Of a stretch of DNA of 64,000 bases, positions 21,193 to 32,115 are shown piece after piece. The notes beneath the pieces were generated by a model. That model had not been told where the DNA came from and did not search any database. It was given only the letters and a program-made list of their open reading frames with translations. The position numbers and the translations under genes were made by a program. Source of the stretch: Oikopleura dioica (lineage: Eukaryota; Chordata; Appendicularia; Copelata; Oikopleuridae); the NCBI GenBank assembly GCA_907165135.1, contig OU015568.1:2302501-2366500 (forward strand), written 5' to 3'. Position 1 is the first letter of the stretch; each line of letters starts with the position of its first letter.

Positions 21193-22935
21193 TTATGGAA
21201 ACGCGAGCGGTGCCGTGAATTTGACGTTGTTTCGAAAGTCAAAGCGGTAGCCGAGTATTGCACTCAAAACTATCAAAGAGATGATCACGAGAGTAAGGCC
21301 AAAGCCCCGTCCACCAGATGGCATCTAGATCTGAAGAGGATCCTTATCCTTGTTTATATCAAAAAGAAAAGATAGGGTGAGAGAGTTGATGCTGCTTTAT
21401 TTGTCAGATTAAAATATTTCTAGTGTTTACGCATTCAGTCTAAGGTCTGACCATTATCGGCACAGCGCTTGGTCTTTCGGGGCAATCATCTGGTCGCTCA
21501 GATCTAGAATATTTTTTCATGATTTCGAATTTTTATTTCGATACTCACGAGTCTCGTTCTCTTGTGTTGAAGATCATTTTCTTCTGGAAACAATCATCTT
21601 GAAGACAGCTTTGAATATGCATTTTTGCTTAATATTATTTATTAAAGCACCCTCCATATCTGTCAGTGTACCATTTTGATACCGCTCTTTTAGTTTTGCG
21701 ATTGCGTCGGTCATTTCGTCGACTGGATCAACGACATACGTTTTGTATCTTCCCAGTTCTAGATGAGTTTCTTCCAGGACACGGTAATTTTCACGGTAGT
21801 TGATGATTTCTTCTAATAATTGATCGATCTGTTGGTTTATCTCAATGATTTCCTTCCGCGCTAGAAATATTATAAAAAGCATGCCGAAGTCAAAAGCACT
21901 TACCTGAAATTTCAGCTTCTCGCCTTTTGTGAGATTTGAGTTTTCGGAGATTTCTTCTTCTTCGACTCGTTTCGATTGTATCCTTCAACTCAAGATTAGC
22001 TCGATAATAATTTTAAAGTTCTTACCTTCATTTCTTGAACAATCTTCTTGATATCTTCTTCGACATTTTCGGCCCTTTCATTTGTGTCCAAAACAGCTTG
22101 ATTCTTCTCTGTCAGGTTTCTTACAATATCTTCCTCCTCGGCTGGAAAGGTGGTTGAAAGGCTAATAACTATTGAGTGACCTACCATTTATGAGTTGCTC
22201 CAGTTTTTGAAGTTCTTCTTTTGTTTTCTTATTTACTTCGGAAAAGTCTTCAAGCGTTGAATTCGTTTGATTTTGATTGATAGAAGTCTCGTTTCTGAAA
22301 TTTTTGATTTCTTCTCTTAGACTTTCATAAATACTAACATGTTGATAGACTGCGTATCTTTTGTCAATTGAGTGATCTCCTCAACCAGCTTCTGAAATTC
22401 TGCCGCTTTTGCTCCCAAAGCCGCAGCACGGTCGCTCAGATCTTTGGCAAGAATCGGGTTCATTTGTTGATCCTCAAGTAAGCCCGTCAAATTGAGCTTC
22501 TTGAACTGCTCATCGAGTTGTTTGATCGGGTCTATTCGTTCCTTGATGGAGTTAGAATTGCGTTGTCTTCTCATCAATTATAGAAGTAAAAAAAAACTTG
22601 TTCCAACACATTCCTTAATAATTTCATCGGCTTTTTTCTTTTCTTCATCGCTGAGTTTCCTCTTTTGCATGTAAAATAGTAGATCAATGTAAGCAACAAG
22701 ATCTCGCTCGTCAATCACTTCATTTTGCCAGTTTGTTGCGTTTTCCGTCAGTTTCGTCAAGTTTTCGATGCTGAATTTTTATTTGAAAAACTGCAGTTTA
22801 TTGAAATCAAGGAGGAAACCCATCATTTATCCCCTTGTTGCCCTACCTTTCTTTCAAAGTGTGATGGAGCTCAAGAAGCTCAGCCATGGCTTCTTCTGTC
22901 TCAGTGAAAGACTCCTCGATGATTTCCTTTACCAT
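21193..22935 (-). CDS. Coiled-coil protein with C-terminal membrane segment
   Basis: This minus-strand multi-exon gene starts at ATG 22935 (MVKEIIEESFTETEEAMAEL) and runs through long Glu/Lys/Leu helices: IENLTKLTENATNWQNEVID, RIDPIKQLDEQFKKLNLTGL, EEDIVRNLTEKNQAVLDTNE, then EIIEINQQIDQLLEEIINYR. The last exon (21193 to about 21340) ends GGRGFGLTLVIISLIVLSAI followed by LGYRFDFRNNVKF, a single transmembrane helix near the C-terminus. Several N-x-T sites would fit an extracellular coiled coil. Style and neighbours resemble the laminin-like coiled-coil genes at 23422-28353. Some splice sites, notably around 22600, could not be made canonical, so exon borders are approximate, and an upstream exon with a signal peptide is possible. 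Confidence 0.55.
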
Positions 22936-23152
22936 CAAAGCTTCTTCAAGCCAGCTTTATTCGGCTTTATTTTTTCAGCAATATCAGCTTTGCAAGAAGC
23001 TTTTTCTGTTATAAATGTCAGATTTGTTTATATATTTAAGCTCACTTATTTATAAAAAAGCGTCAGGCGACATACTTGTTCATTCAAAAATTTATAGCGA
23101 AACAACAAAATCTAAACTATAAAAAAGCAAGGAGAAAAATTTATTTGCAAAT

Positions 23153-23367
23153 ATGAATAGCTCGCTTTTCTTGACTCTTTTCGTTTCATCTGCAAGTGGA
23201 TTTTCAGATCCATGGATGAATCTTAATCTCAACCGATTCAATATGAGAGGGGAATATCTTTACAAAGCGATGAAAGACAGTAAGTAAGTCTCGAAAATAC
23301 AGAAGATAATTATATTTTAGTGCTGCAAGAAACGTCCTTAGATGAAAGAGAACCTGTTGTCTACTGA
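23153..23367 (+). CDS. Small secreted protein, unknown (57 aa)
   Basis: ATG at 23153 opens a signal peptide (MNSSLFLTLFVSSASG) followed by FSDPWMNLNLNRFNMRGEYL. A 41-bp GT-AG intron (23280-23320) leads to LQETSLDEREPVVY and TGA at 23365. The exon sum is an exact number of codons. It lies between two minus-strand coiled-coil genes. The W-x-N-L-N-L segment right after the signal peptide is shared with the protein at 9467-9788, so the two may be a peptide family. Without splicing it would stop four codons into the intron. Confidence 0.5.
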
Positions 23368-23421
23368 CTGTTACATTTATAACGTTTGATAATAAAAAAA
23401 ACTTTTTCTCAAAAAATATAT

Positions 23422-25756
23422 CTAGCCGTTCCTCGATGCATTTGGGTGTCCATGAGGCAATCTATTAGAGCTATTCGACACGAGCTCTGATAGCTCTTCA
23501 GCGATGATTTCTGCGTCGTTGAAAATCATCGTCCCATTTTCGTAGAAAGTTTCCTCCATTTTTTCATGCATAAAAGTCAAGTTTCCAACAAGATTTTCTT
23601 TTTCTTTTTGAACTTCTTCGTCTTCGAAGGATTTGATCATTCTTCGCATTTCGGTTCCGACATTTCTTTCGAGCTTGATTCCTTCAAGGTCATTATTTCT
23701 GGCAGCGTCTTTGACATCGTTTTCCTTGCCACGTAGAATGTTGAGGGATTCGATCATTTCTTTAAAATTTTGAGCCGCTTCCAAGAGATCATCTTCTTTG
23801 ATATCTTCGTCTAGGAGTCGTTCGTGCATTTTTCCAAGCTCGTTTGAAGTTTTGTCGTACCAAGCATAGTAAGTGTCTTCTTTTTCGCCATATTCATCAG
23901 ATGTTCCCTTCAAATTTGAGATCGAGTGGATTACTTCCAGGACGAGAAGGTTGATGTGCTTCAGGAATTCTGAGAGATCGTCGACTTTGGGGGCCTTTGC
24001 GGAATTACGAAAAACCATAACTGTATAAAAATTAATGAAAAACAGGATTTTCAGTTAAAATCTAAATTGAACATATATATCCAAAGCAAAACTACTGGTA
24101 GCTGTTGAACAATTTTAAGGTGGTCCAATTTATTTCACCCGCTTTCTCATTTTTAGACCCAGAACACCATACATATTTGGAATCAGTGGAGAAAATCTAG
24201 AAACTTGATCGTTTTAGTTTTTCGAAATTCACTTCCGGTTACGATTCTAGAGCCGGAAGTAGGCGAAATTTTGGAGTAAGGGTAAAGTGTGACCTATCAA
24301 ATTGATGCGCAGAAAATTCTCATTCCTCTCATCATCAATTAATTAGAAGAGACAGTCCAAACCGCGGTAAAACTGACCGGTAAAACTATGAAAAAGGCAT
24401 GCTTTAACCCTTACCGGCCAAATGCACCATGTATGGTGTATTTTTTGATTTTTCAAAATTTCAATCGTTCATATCTTTTTTTACAGAGCAACTCCTATGT
24501 TAAATCACCCCTTGTTTGAAAGGACTCTCCAGTGCTAACAACATACTCTGAAAGATAGGGTTGCACTTATCAACTAAACCTCAAAAAACGTGATTGAAAA
24601 TTGGCTTTGGCCGGTAAGGGTTAATGAGAAAATTTTCAATTTAACTTAAAAAAACACGTCTATGTTCTTATTAATTTTATTATAACGAAATGAGTCATTA
24701 ACACTTTAAATTTGTATTTTAATACAAAAAGCATTTTCGTAATCATTCCTGAAAAAAGTCGTCATATAAATCATCAATTCTATTCTTGATCTCCTCCAGC
24801 GCATTTCTTCTATATTCATCATATGTAAATGAGGCTCTTCTTAACCGATCATGTGATTCTTCTTCTTCAATTTCTCCAGATTTCTGAAGAACTTCCCCAC
24901 AACAACTTTCAGCATGAGAGCAAGTTTTCCCAAAGTAACCAGCTTTTTTGAAATTCAACAGGCTTTGCCCTTATAAAAATGGCTAAATATCAGTCCTGAG
25001 AACAAGTCGACCCCATTTACGATCCAAAAGAGCTTTATTTTAAAAGAAGAGCAAATTTAAGGATTTTGGCAAATGACGCGAAATGCAAACGGATTTGCGG
25101 TCGACGGGAACGTGGCTTGTCGCCAAATATTTGAAATTAAGACGTGAGCTTTTTTCATCAAAGAATTTTCTTACTGACCCTTTTCTTTCTACTAGAAAGT
25201 TTCTAGCGCAGGCTCATGAACATTCTGATAATAAATAATATCGCTGATAAAGTTTCTCATAACCATACTGCTAAACCTTTTACTAAACGCTCAAATCTTA
25301 TCTTTATCTCAGAATTCGGACTGAGCCAGCTGCATAAATTTTTATGGTTTGACTTATTTATTCTTTGCAAGATGTTATTCTTTTCAAAAAAAAATAGCAA
25401 GAATAAGTTTACTATTTTGATAAATTTAATCGTTTTCGGTATTCGGTTTGGCCACCTGTGAAGAAAACCTGAGTCAGGGTCTAAAAAATATTTAATTAAA
25501 AGCCGCATAGTGGCATTTAAAAGAAAAAAATCGTCAAAAATCAAAAAATCTAATGACTTCATAATCTATCAGTTTATAAAATGATCTGTTGAATTTTTCC
25601 TGAGCAGCTATTACAGTAGATTCCTTCAAATCCTTCTCTGCAAATACATCTTCCAAGCTCCGAGCATCTCTCTGTTCCTGCTTCAAAACATTTCTCGCAC
25701 AGCCCTGTGATCGCTCGTGATCCGCTTATCAGCGCTAGAATCGAAAAAACTTTCAT
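23422..25756 (-). CDS. Secreted laminin-EGF/coiled-coil protein, complete copy
   Basis: Exon 1 (25600-25756) encodes a signal peptide (MKVFSILALISGSRA) and a laminin-type EGF module with CEKCFEAGTERCSELGRC, then CREGFEGIYCNSC. Exon 2 (24749-24942) completes the module with AGYFGKTC and continues CSHAESCCGEVL and a helical stretch ending DDLYDDFFQ. Exon 3 (23422-23994) is a coiled coil from APKVDDLSEFLKHINLLVLE to NASRNG. Intron 1 (24943-25599) has a GA donor; the only GT alternative deletes CNSC and breaks the EGF pattern. Intron 2 is the 754-bp insertion 23995-24748, also GA-AG, which is absent from the second copy. A short extracellular, laminin-like protein without a G domain; its partner is unknown. 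Confidence 0.7.
23995..24748 (-). mobile_element. 754-bp insertion behaving as a GA-AG intron
   Basis: In the second gene copy the codons CAG and GCT (Q-A of DDFFQAPKVDD) are contiguous at 27334-27338. In this copy the same junction is split by 754 bp. On the minus strand the insert begins GAATGATTACGAAAATG and ends TTTTTCGTAATTCCGCAAAG, so its ends are imperfect inverted repeats around TTACGAAAA. It lies between CAG and G, a favoured proto-splice site, with GA and AG at its edges. A stop (GAATGA) follows at once if it is not removed. It contains a TTAA MITE at 24408-24620. Confidence 0.75.
24404..24624. mobile_element. TTAA-flanked MITE of a second family
   Basis: A 213-bp element (24408-24620) has inverted ends CCCTTACCGGCCAAA and TTTGGCCGGTAAGGG, each next to TTAA. 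The CCCTT ends and TTAA target fit the piggyBac superfamily. It is noncoding and nested in the 754-bp insertion; it differs from the GGACCCCCCC family at 7089 and 47126. Confidence 0.75.
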
Positions 25757-26151
25757 TTTCTACGCGTGGCCGGAAAAAATGAAACAAATGTTCTCCGCCG
25801 GCGCTGGAAGAAACAGGCGAATATTTACACTTAGTAATCAAATAGCTCTTGGCACTGGCGAGAATTTCGTTTTTTTGTTCATTTTTTTGGAAATGTTTGC
25901 ACAGCTCTTGAAAACGAGGCTGTTTGCTCATACAGAAAAAAAAATTTTTATGATGATAAATAATCAATTAGGGGATGATTTAGGCCCTAAATTTTAGGGG
26001 TAGCGGCTCAAATCAATAAGAAAAATATGACTTAAATTGATTTTGTCCAACATTATTTTTTTTTCTGAAATCTGATTGGTCTACTCCCCGAACGCAGAAA
26101 TCTTATTGGTCAAAAATGTTGTCTATTTGAGCCAAATTCCTGATGATTAAG

Positions 26152-26205
26152 TTTATTTTTGTAATTCTGTCAAAAAGTCTAAAAAGGAAAAAATATACAT
26201 TGAAA
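26152..26205. other. 3' region of truncated acyltransferase copy
   Basis: The minus-strand acyltransferase frame ends at 26206. The stretch 25757-26205 between it and the laminin-like gene holds the first gene's 3' UTR and the next gene's promoter; its equivalent in unit B is 28354-28744, with several small deletions. No other feature is seen. Confidence 0.4.
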
Positions 26206-27174
26206 TTATTTTATCTTCTCCACATTTTCTTCGTTGATTTCTTTTTTTCTCGGTTGTATTTTTGAAACAACGAGTCCCCACAATTTTGCAAGGGGAACTT
26301 CGTACGTTACATAAGTAAAAGCGGAAATTGCGGTTGTCAACGCCGTGATATGCAAGAACATCCACGTGACCCAGTATTCATCAACGTAGAAGTATTCCAT
26401 TACTGAGGCTTGGTACAACACAATCACATTGTAGTGGAAAATATAAACGCCGAAGGAAAGTTTTGCGAGTATATTCCATCCCTAAGAGATTTCTACAAGC
26501 AGAATGTTATGATAACAGATTACCTCAAACGCCAAGAAGGAATTTATGAAGCTTCCGAATCCGCAGTCGCAGAGGAAAATCAACAATCCGAGGGCGAAGG
26601 CCCAAATGGCGCGATGAGTCGCGTTCCAGAAATGAACCGACCCGGGGCTAGAAAAACATCCACTGACCACATCCCATTTTTGATGATGATCGTAGTAGAG
26701 ATCGATTTTAAGCTCGTGGTACTTGTCCATGTCGACTTGGAAACAGATGTCAGAGAAGCCATAAACAGTGAAATACAGCAAGAAGAGGGATAAAGCCCAA
26801 AGTAGAGCAACGATCGAGTATCCGATGATTTTTCTTTTGTTCACAAACGATTTGAATCCATTGCCCTTTCTTTCCGCTAGAATCAGCCACCCAAAAAGAA
26901 CGCCGACTCCATAGGCGTGATATCTCGACCAAGGGGTCAGATAAAAGTCCTCATCAAGCCCCGTTGGCCAGCTAAAAAGACAATTAGAATTTCGATGAAT
27001 GATATGTGAGTATACTCGTATGGAAGTTTCTGTTGTTGGTAAGGCATGGCATCTTGATCAACTGATCTTGACCAGGCCCAACCGATGCTAGCGCAACTGA
27101 GTAAGACAGTAAGTGTTATTCCTAGCGCCTTATGAAATCCATATAAAACGGCTTGAAACGGGAAAAGAAGATTC
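26206..27174 (-). pseudogene. 5'-truncated NRF-6-like acyltransferase copy
   Basis: This is the C-terminal half of the acyltransferase at 28745-31619. It begins inside the block FPFQAVLYGFHKALGITLTV and carries the later membrane helices (IIGYSIVALLWALSLFLLYF, AIWAFALGLLIFLCDCGFGS) and the end ENVEKIK, stop at 26206. The reading frames are still open and close to the parent, but the start, the NRF domain and the first helices are missing. Upstream it is joined to coiled-coil sequence in another frame, so no fusion protein is expected. Confidence 0.75.
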
Positions 27175-28353
27175 CAGCTCGTTTGAAGTTTTGTCGTACC
27201 AAGCATAGTAAGTGTCTTCTTTTTCGCCATATTCATCAGAAGTTCCCTTCAAATTTGAGATCGAGTGGATTACTTCCAGGACGAGAAGGTTGATGTGCTT
27301 CAGGAATTCTGAGAGATCGTCGACTTTTGGAGCCTGGAAGAAGTCATCATATAAATCATCGATTCTATTCTTGATCTCCTCCAGCGCATTTCTTCTGTAT
27401 TCATCATAGGTAAATGAGGCTCTTCTTAACCGATCATGTGATTCTTCTTCTTCTTCTATTTCTCCAGATTTCTTGAGCACTTCCCCACAACAACTTTCAG
27501 CGTGAGAGCAACTTTTCCCAAAGTAACCAGCTTTTTTTCGAAATTCAACAGACTTTGCCCTTATAAAATGCCCAAATATCAGTCCTGAGAACAAGTCGAC
27601 CCCATTTACGATCCAAAAGAGCTTTATTTTAAAAGAAGAGCAAATTTAAGGATTTTGGCAAATGACGCGAAATGCAAACGGATTTGCGGTCGACGGGAAT
27701 GTGGCTTGTCGCCAAATATTTGAAATTAAGACGTGAGCTTTTTTCATCAAAGAATTTTTTACTGACCCTGTAGTTCTAGCGGAGGCTCATGATTCATGAA
27801 GATTCTGATGATAAAATATCGCGTATAAAGTCGACATCATAGAATGGTTAACTCAGTAGAATTTGAATTTTTGCTAAACGTTCAAATCCTTTCTTTATCT
27901 GAAAAATCGCACTGAGCCAGGTGCACTCATTTTTATGGTTTGCCTACTTTTTTCTTTGCAAGATGTTATTCCTCTCAAAAAAAACTTTAAACAAGAATAA
28001 GTTTACTTTTTTCATTAATTTAATTGTTTTTATAAAATTCGGCTTGGCCACCTGTGAAGAAAACCTGAGTGAGGGTCAAAAAAATATTTAATCAAAAGCA
28101 GCATAGTGGCATTTAAAAGAAAAAAAATCGTCGAAAATCAGAAAATCTAATGACATCAAAATTTATCAGTTTAAAAAATGATCTGTTGAATTTTTCCTGA
28201 GCAACTATTACAGTAGATTCCTTCAAATCCTTCTCTGCAAATACATCTTCCCAACTCCGAGCATCTCTCTGTTCCTGCTTCAAAACATTTCTCGCACAGC
28301 CCTGTGATCGCCCGTGATCCGCTTATCAGCGCTAGAATTGAAAAAACTTTCAT
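27130..28353 (-). pseudogene. 3'-truncated laminin-EGF/coiled-coil copy
   Basis: Exon 1 (28197-28353) repeats the signal peptide and laminin-EGF exon of the gene at 23422-25756. Exon 2 (27530 downward) reads through AGYFGKSCSHAESCC to DDFFQAPKVDDLSEF without the 754-bp intron. After KTSNEL the sequence switches to out-of-frame acyltransferase DNA and stops at 27130 (SSFPVSSRFIWIS). The GA-AG intron (27531-28196) is kept. A short secreted product could still be made, but most of the coiled coil is lost. Confidence 0.7.
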
Positions 28354-28744
28354 TTTCTACGCGTGGCCGGAAAAAATGAAACAAATGTTCTCCGCCGGCG
28401 CTGGAAGAAACAGGCGAATATTTACACTTAGTAATCAAATAGCACTTGGCACTGGCGAGAATTTCGTTTTTTGTTCATTTTTTTGAAAATGTTTGCACAG
28501 CTCTTGAAAACGAGGCTGTTTGCTCATACAGAGAAAACATTTTTATGATAATGAACAATCATTTAGAGGATTATTTAGGGGTAGCGGCTTAAACTATTTT
28601 TTCTGAAATCTGATTGGACTAACCGCCGTACGCAGACATCTTATTCGTCAAAAATTAAGTCGATTTGAGCCAAATTCCTGATGATTTATTTCATTTTAGT
28701 AATTCAGTCAAAAAGTCTTAAAAAGGAAAAAATATGAATTGAAA

Positions 28745-31619
28745 TTATTTTATCTTCTCCAAATTTTCTTCGTCAATTTCTTTCTTTCTCGGTTGTATTT
28801 TTGAAACAATGAGTCCCCACAATTTCGCAAGGGGAACTTCGAACGTTACATAAGTAAAAGCGGAAATCGCGGTAGTCAACGCCGTGATATGCAGGAACAT
28901 CCACGTGACCCAGTATTCATCAACGTAGAAGTATTCCATTACAGAGGCTTGGTACAAGACGATCACATTGTAATGGAAAATATATACGCCGAAGGACAGT
29001 TTTGCGAGAATATTCCATCCCTAAGAGATTTCTACAAGCAGCATGGTATGAAAAAAGATTACCTCAAACGCCAAGAAGGAATTTATGAAGCTTCCGAATC
29101 CGCAGTCGCAGAGAAAAATCAACAATCCGAGAGCGAAAGCCCAAATGGCACGATGAGTCGCGTTCCAGAAATGAACAGACCCAGGGCTAGAAAAACATCC
29201 ACTAACCACATCCCATTTTTGATGGTGATCGTAGTAGAGATCGATCCTAAGCTCGTGGTACTTGTCCATGTCAACTTGGAAACAGATGTCAGAGAAGCCA
29301 TAAACAGTGAAATACAGCAAAAAGAGGGATAAAGCCCAAAGTAGAGCAACGATCGAGTATCCGATGATTTTTCTTTTGTTCACGAACGATTTGAATCCAT
29401 TGCCTTTTCTCTCCGCCAGAATAAGCCAGCCAAAAAGAACGCCGACTCCATAAGCATGATATCTCGACCAAGGTGTCAGGTAAAAATCCTCATCGAGCCC
29501 CGTTGGCCAGCTAAAAAGACAGTTATAATTTCGATAAATGTTTATTGAGTATACTCGTATGGAAGTTTCTGTTGTTGATAAGGCATTGCATCTTGATCAA
29601 CAGATCTTGACCAGGCCCAGCCGATGCTAGCACAGCTCAGTAAGACCGTAAGTGTTATTCCTAGCGCTTTATGAAATCCATATAAAACTGCTTGAAACGG
29701 AAAGAGAAGATTGTACCAAAATTCCGCTCCGAGGTACCAGATATGCGGTAGGCAACTAGCTCCTTCTTCGTAGAATCCTTGAACAAAGAACAGTGATCGA
29801 AGCCAGACGTTATTGTTGACGCAACCAGCTCCGTAAATATTCAGGCTTTGCTATGTTCAACTTTTTTAAATGAACGAGAAAATTGACTTGCCTGAGAAAT
29901 ACCACGAGCGCCAAGAAGTGGGAAGATACTGGTTGCGAACCATATACCTAGGGCCTAAAAAGGGATCGAAAATCACTATTGGCACACCCATGAGCTGGTT
30001 GTAGAATTTCGATCCCTTTCAAAAGGGGCACGATTCGCATCCATCGATTCGCAAAATTGAGCAAAAATGTCATCAAAAATCCAACCGGCCGTTTACTCGA
30101 TGAAATAATCTTATCTGTTCCCAAATATGCTACAAGAATTCCTCCCATACAGAAAAACGAGTCCACTACAATATACTCTATTAAATATCATTGTTATCAT
30201 TACAACCTGAGGGAAGAGCATTGACGATGCTTTTCATCCAGTCCCCTCTTGTCAAATGAAGTTGGATTTCTTCCTGATTTTCTAGAACTGCGATTCCTTG
30301 GCTTATCATGTGACCAATGACTACCCACCAGATTGACATTGACCGAATTCCGTCGAGACATAAGATTGCCTTCTTTGGTCGTTTTGTGTTGACCAAACTT
30401 GCATAATTCGTAGGAACATGAAATGCCTTCAAAATCGCGTTGCTACTCGGCTGTAAGGATCCAACAACAAAAACGAATAAAAAATACAGCCCAAGAAGCA
30501 CTGATGAAGCAATTATCGTCGGTTTTGCAACTCGATAGAGCGGTTCTACAAATTTAACGAGTCGTCTAACTCCACTTGGAATTTCGACCCATCCAACTTC
30601 GGCTGATCTTTGGACCCACGCGTCGTCGGGACTTGCATGATTCATCATCAAGAAATCATTGTGATAGTTTCCAAGAATACTCATGAACATGGAAAACAAT
30701 TGATCATCGTTTATTTCATCTCTTGCCAAGAGCAGTTCAACTGGCGAGCACTGAGCTGGATAACACAAGCCCAGACGACCAGTTTGGCCGTATAGACCGC
30801 AATTGGCAGCTCTGCAATTCGCGTACTCCTCATCTGTTTCTGTAAAATTATAGAGTTGTCCTTTCGCATCGCACTCTGCTCCACACGCTCTGAAATCCTT
30901 CACTCCATATCCGACTATGTTTCTAAGTATTTCGATCCCTCCGTATTCTATTTGCCAGCCATAAGCGCCCGAGTAGAGAATTTCTCCACTCTTGTCTCGT
31001 TTTTCGGCAAAATAGCATTGAGTAGGTTTGCCAGTGTAGAATGGAAAGAGCTGTTTTCCAGAATATTTTGCGAGGAAATTCCCGATTTGGTACAGATTCC
31101 CGCCTTTCTTAGGAGAGACAACTTTTCGAAAAAAAAAGTCAGGATAAAATAAATTTTACACAAATTTTGTCCCATTCCTTTATACCCCCAAGATGAGCAC
31201 ATGATCTTTGCCGGGTTAAGTTTTCCATCGACAAAATCACCTCCACTCAAATCTCTCTCAAAGTGGTCCAGGGCTGTTAGGCATTTTTCCTTATCCAACA
31301 ACCCAGTTTTGAGCAAATTCGAATGATAATCAGAGAAACCAGATTCAAGAAAAACATACCACTTTTCGATTCTCTCTTTCCATCCCTCTGCTAGTGAGCA
31401 TTTCCACTCATCTGCCAAATCGTTCGCTGGTTCAATCAATTTAGGCTTTTCTTCTACATCCTCAGTTTCGAGATCCGCTAAGTTTGGAAGATATGTCTTG
31501 GCTTTCAGTGGCGAGAGGTAGGAACTTTGATGATCTTCATAATTGGCGACTTTCTCGATGAAATCTTTCAGATCATCAGCAAAAAAAGTAGAAAATAAAA
31601 GGAGAAACAGATTTCTCAT
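28745..31619 (-). CDS. NRF-6-like acyltransferase (acyltransferase 3 family)
   Basis: A polytopic membrane protein of the nose-resistant-to-fluoxetine family, putative O-acyltransferases involved in lipid or drug transport in nematodes. The start at 31619 gives a signal peptide (MRNLFLLLFSTFFADD). The lumenal NRF domain follows with Cys-rich blocks (KIMCSSWGYKGMGQN, GGNLYQIGNFLAKYSGKQLF, FRACGAECDAKGQLYN, LGLCYPAQCSP). Then come a first helix (TIIASSVLLGLYFLFVFVVG) and the acyltransferase-3 block with DGIRSMSIWWVVIGHM, including the conserved His. Later parts are VDSFFCMGGILVAYLG, HIWYLGAEFWYNLLFPF, LTPWSRYHAYGVGVLFGWL and several helices to the stop at 28745. Introns are short; one has a GC donor (CAG followed by GCAAGTC, near 29893). 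The C-terminal half is duplicated at 26206-27174. Confidence 0.85.
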
Positions 31620-32115
31620 TTTCTCTGCTTATATTTGCACTGCCTTACTTTAGGGAATTCTTGCTGTCATTATTTGGTACACAAATACTTACGCAATCAA
31701 CTTTTGGTCAGGCTGTTTCATCAGTGAATAAACAGACCTTTGAGACATTTCCGAAAGTCTGTTTCTTGGCGAGAATAAACTCGTAGCAAATGGTTCTTGC
31801 TGAATGTATTTGGCAGTGATTTATGAAGAAATTCAGATTTCTCGAAGTTTTTCTACAAAATCTTGATTATCCTGGCTTTATTTGTTTTAATACCTTTGAG
31901 TGCAACGAGGAACTCTTCAGATAAGTTCTCGACCTTGCAGCATTCGCGGCAGCTTCTTGTTTTTCCGGTTGAAATGATCTTGGCTGCTCCTGTTTTTCGC
32001 CTCGACTCTGCGTTTTTGTCCGCTTGGCTCATACGACTTGGGCACTAGAAAATAAAAGGAGATCAAAATTAGCGAAATAGAAATATTTTGTGTTGAAGAT
32101 GAAAAAATAGAAAGA

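Larger units (their letters stand above)
23840..29715. repeat. Tandem duplication, two units of about 2.5 kb
   Basis: Unit A (23840-27174) and unit B (about 27178-29715) carry the same segment: the 3' half of an NRF-6-like acyltransferase and the 5' half of the laminin-like gene. Unit A is longer by a 754-bp insertion (23995-24748). The junction at about 27175 fuses acyltransferase sequence (GGGAAAAGAAGATTCC) directly to coiled-coil sequence (AGCTCGTTTGAAGTTTTG). Copies differ by scattered substitutions and small indels, so the event is not brand-new. Confidence 0.85.

Noticed and set aside
24003-24018. MVFRNSAK as the true N-terminus of a separate coiled-coil gene
   Set aside because: The second gene copy joins DDFFQ directly to APKVDD, so these codons are the end of the inserted intron-like element.
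26410-26793. 127-codon plus-strand frame (and its copy at 28889-29332)
   Set aside because: Antisense to the well-supported acyltransferase helices; open only because of codon bias on the other strand.
1340-28090. Recurring CCTGACTCAGG or CCTGAGTCAGGG near 1345, 1411, 3230, 25467 and 28061
   Set aside because: Short palindromic matches, mostly in introns or duplicated flanks; no larger shared unit could be seen.
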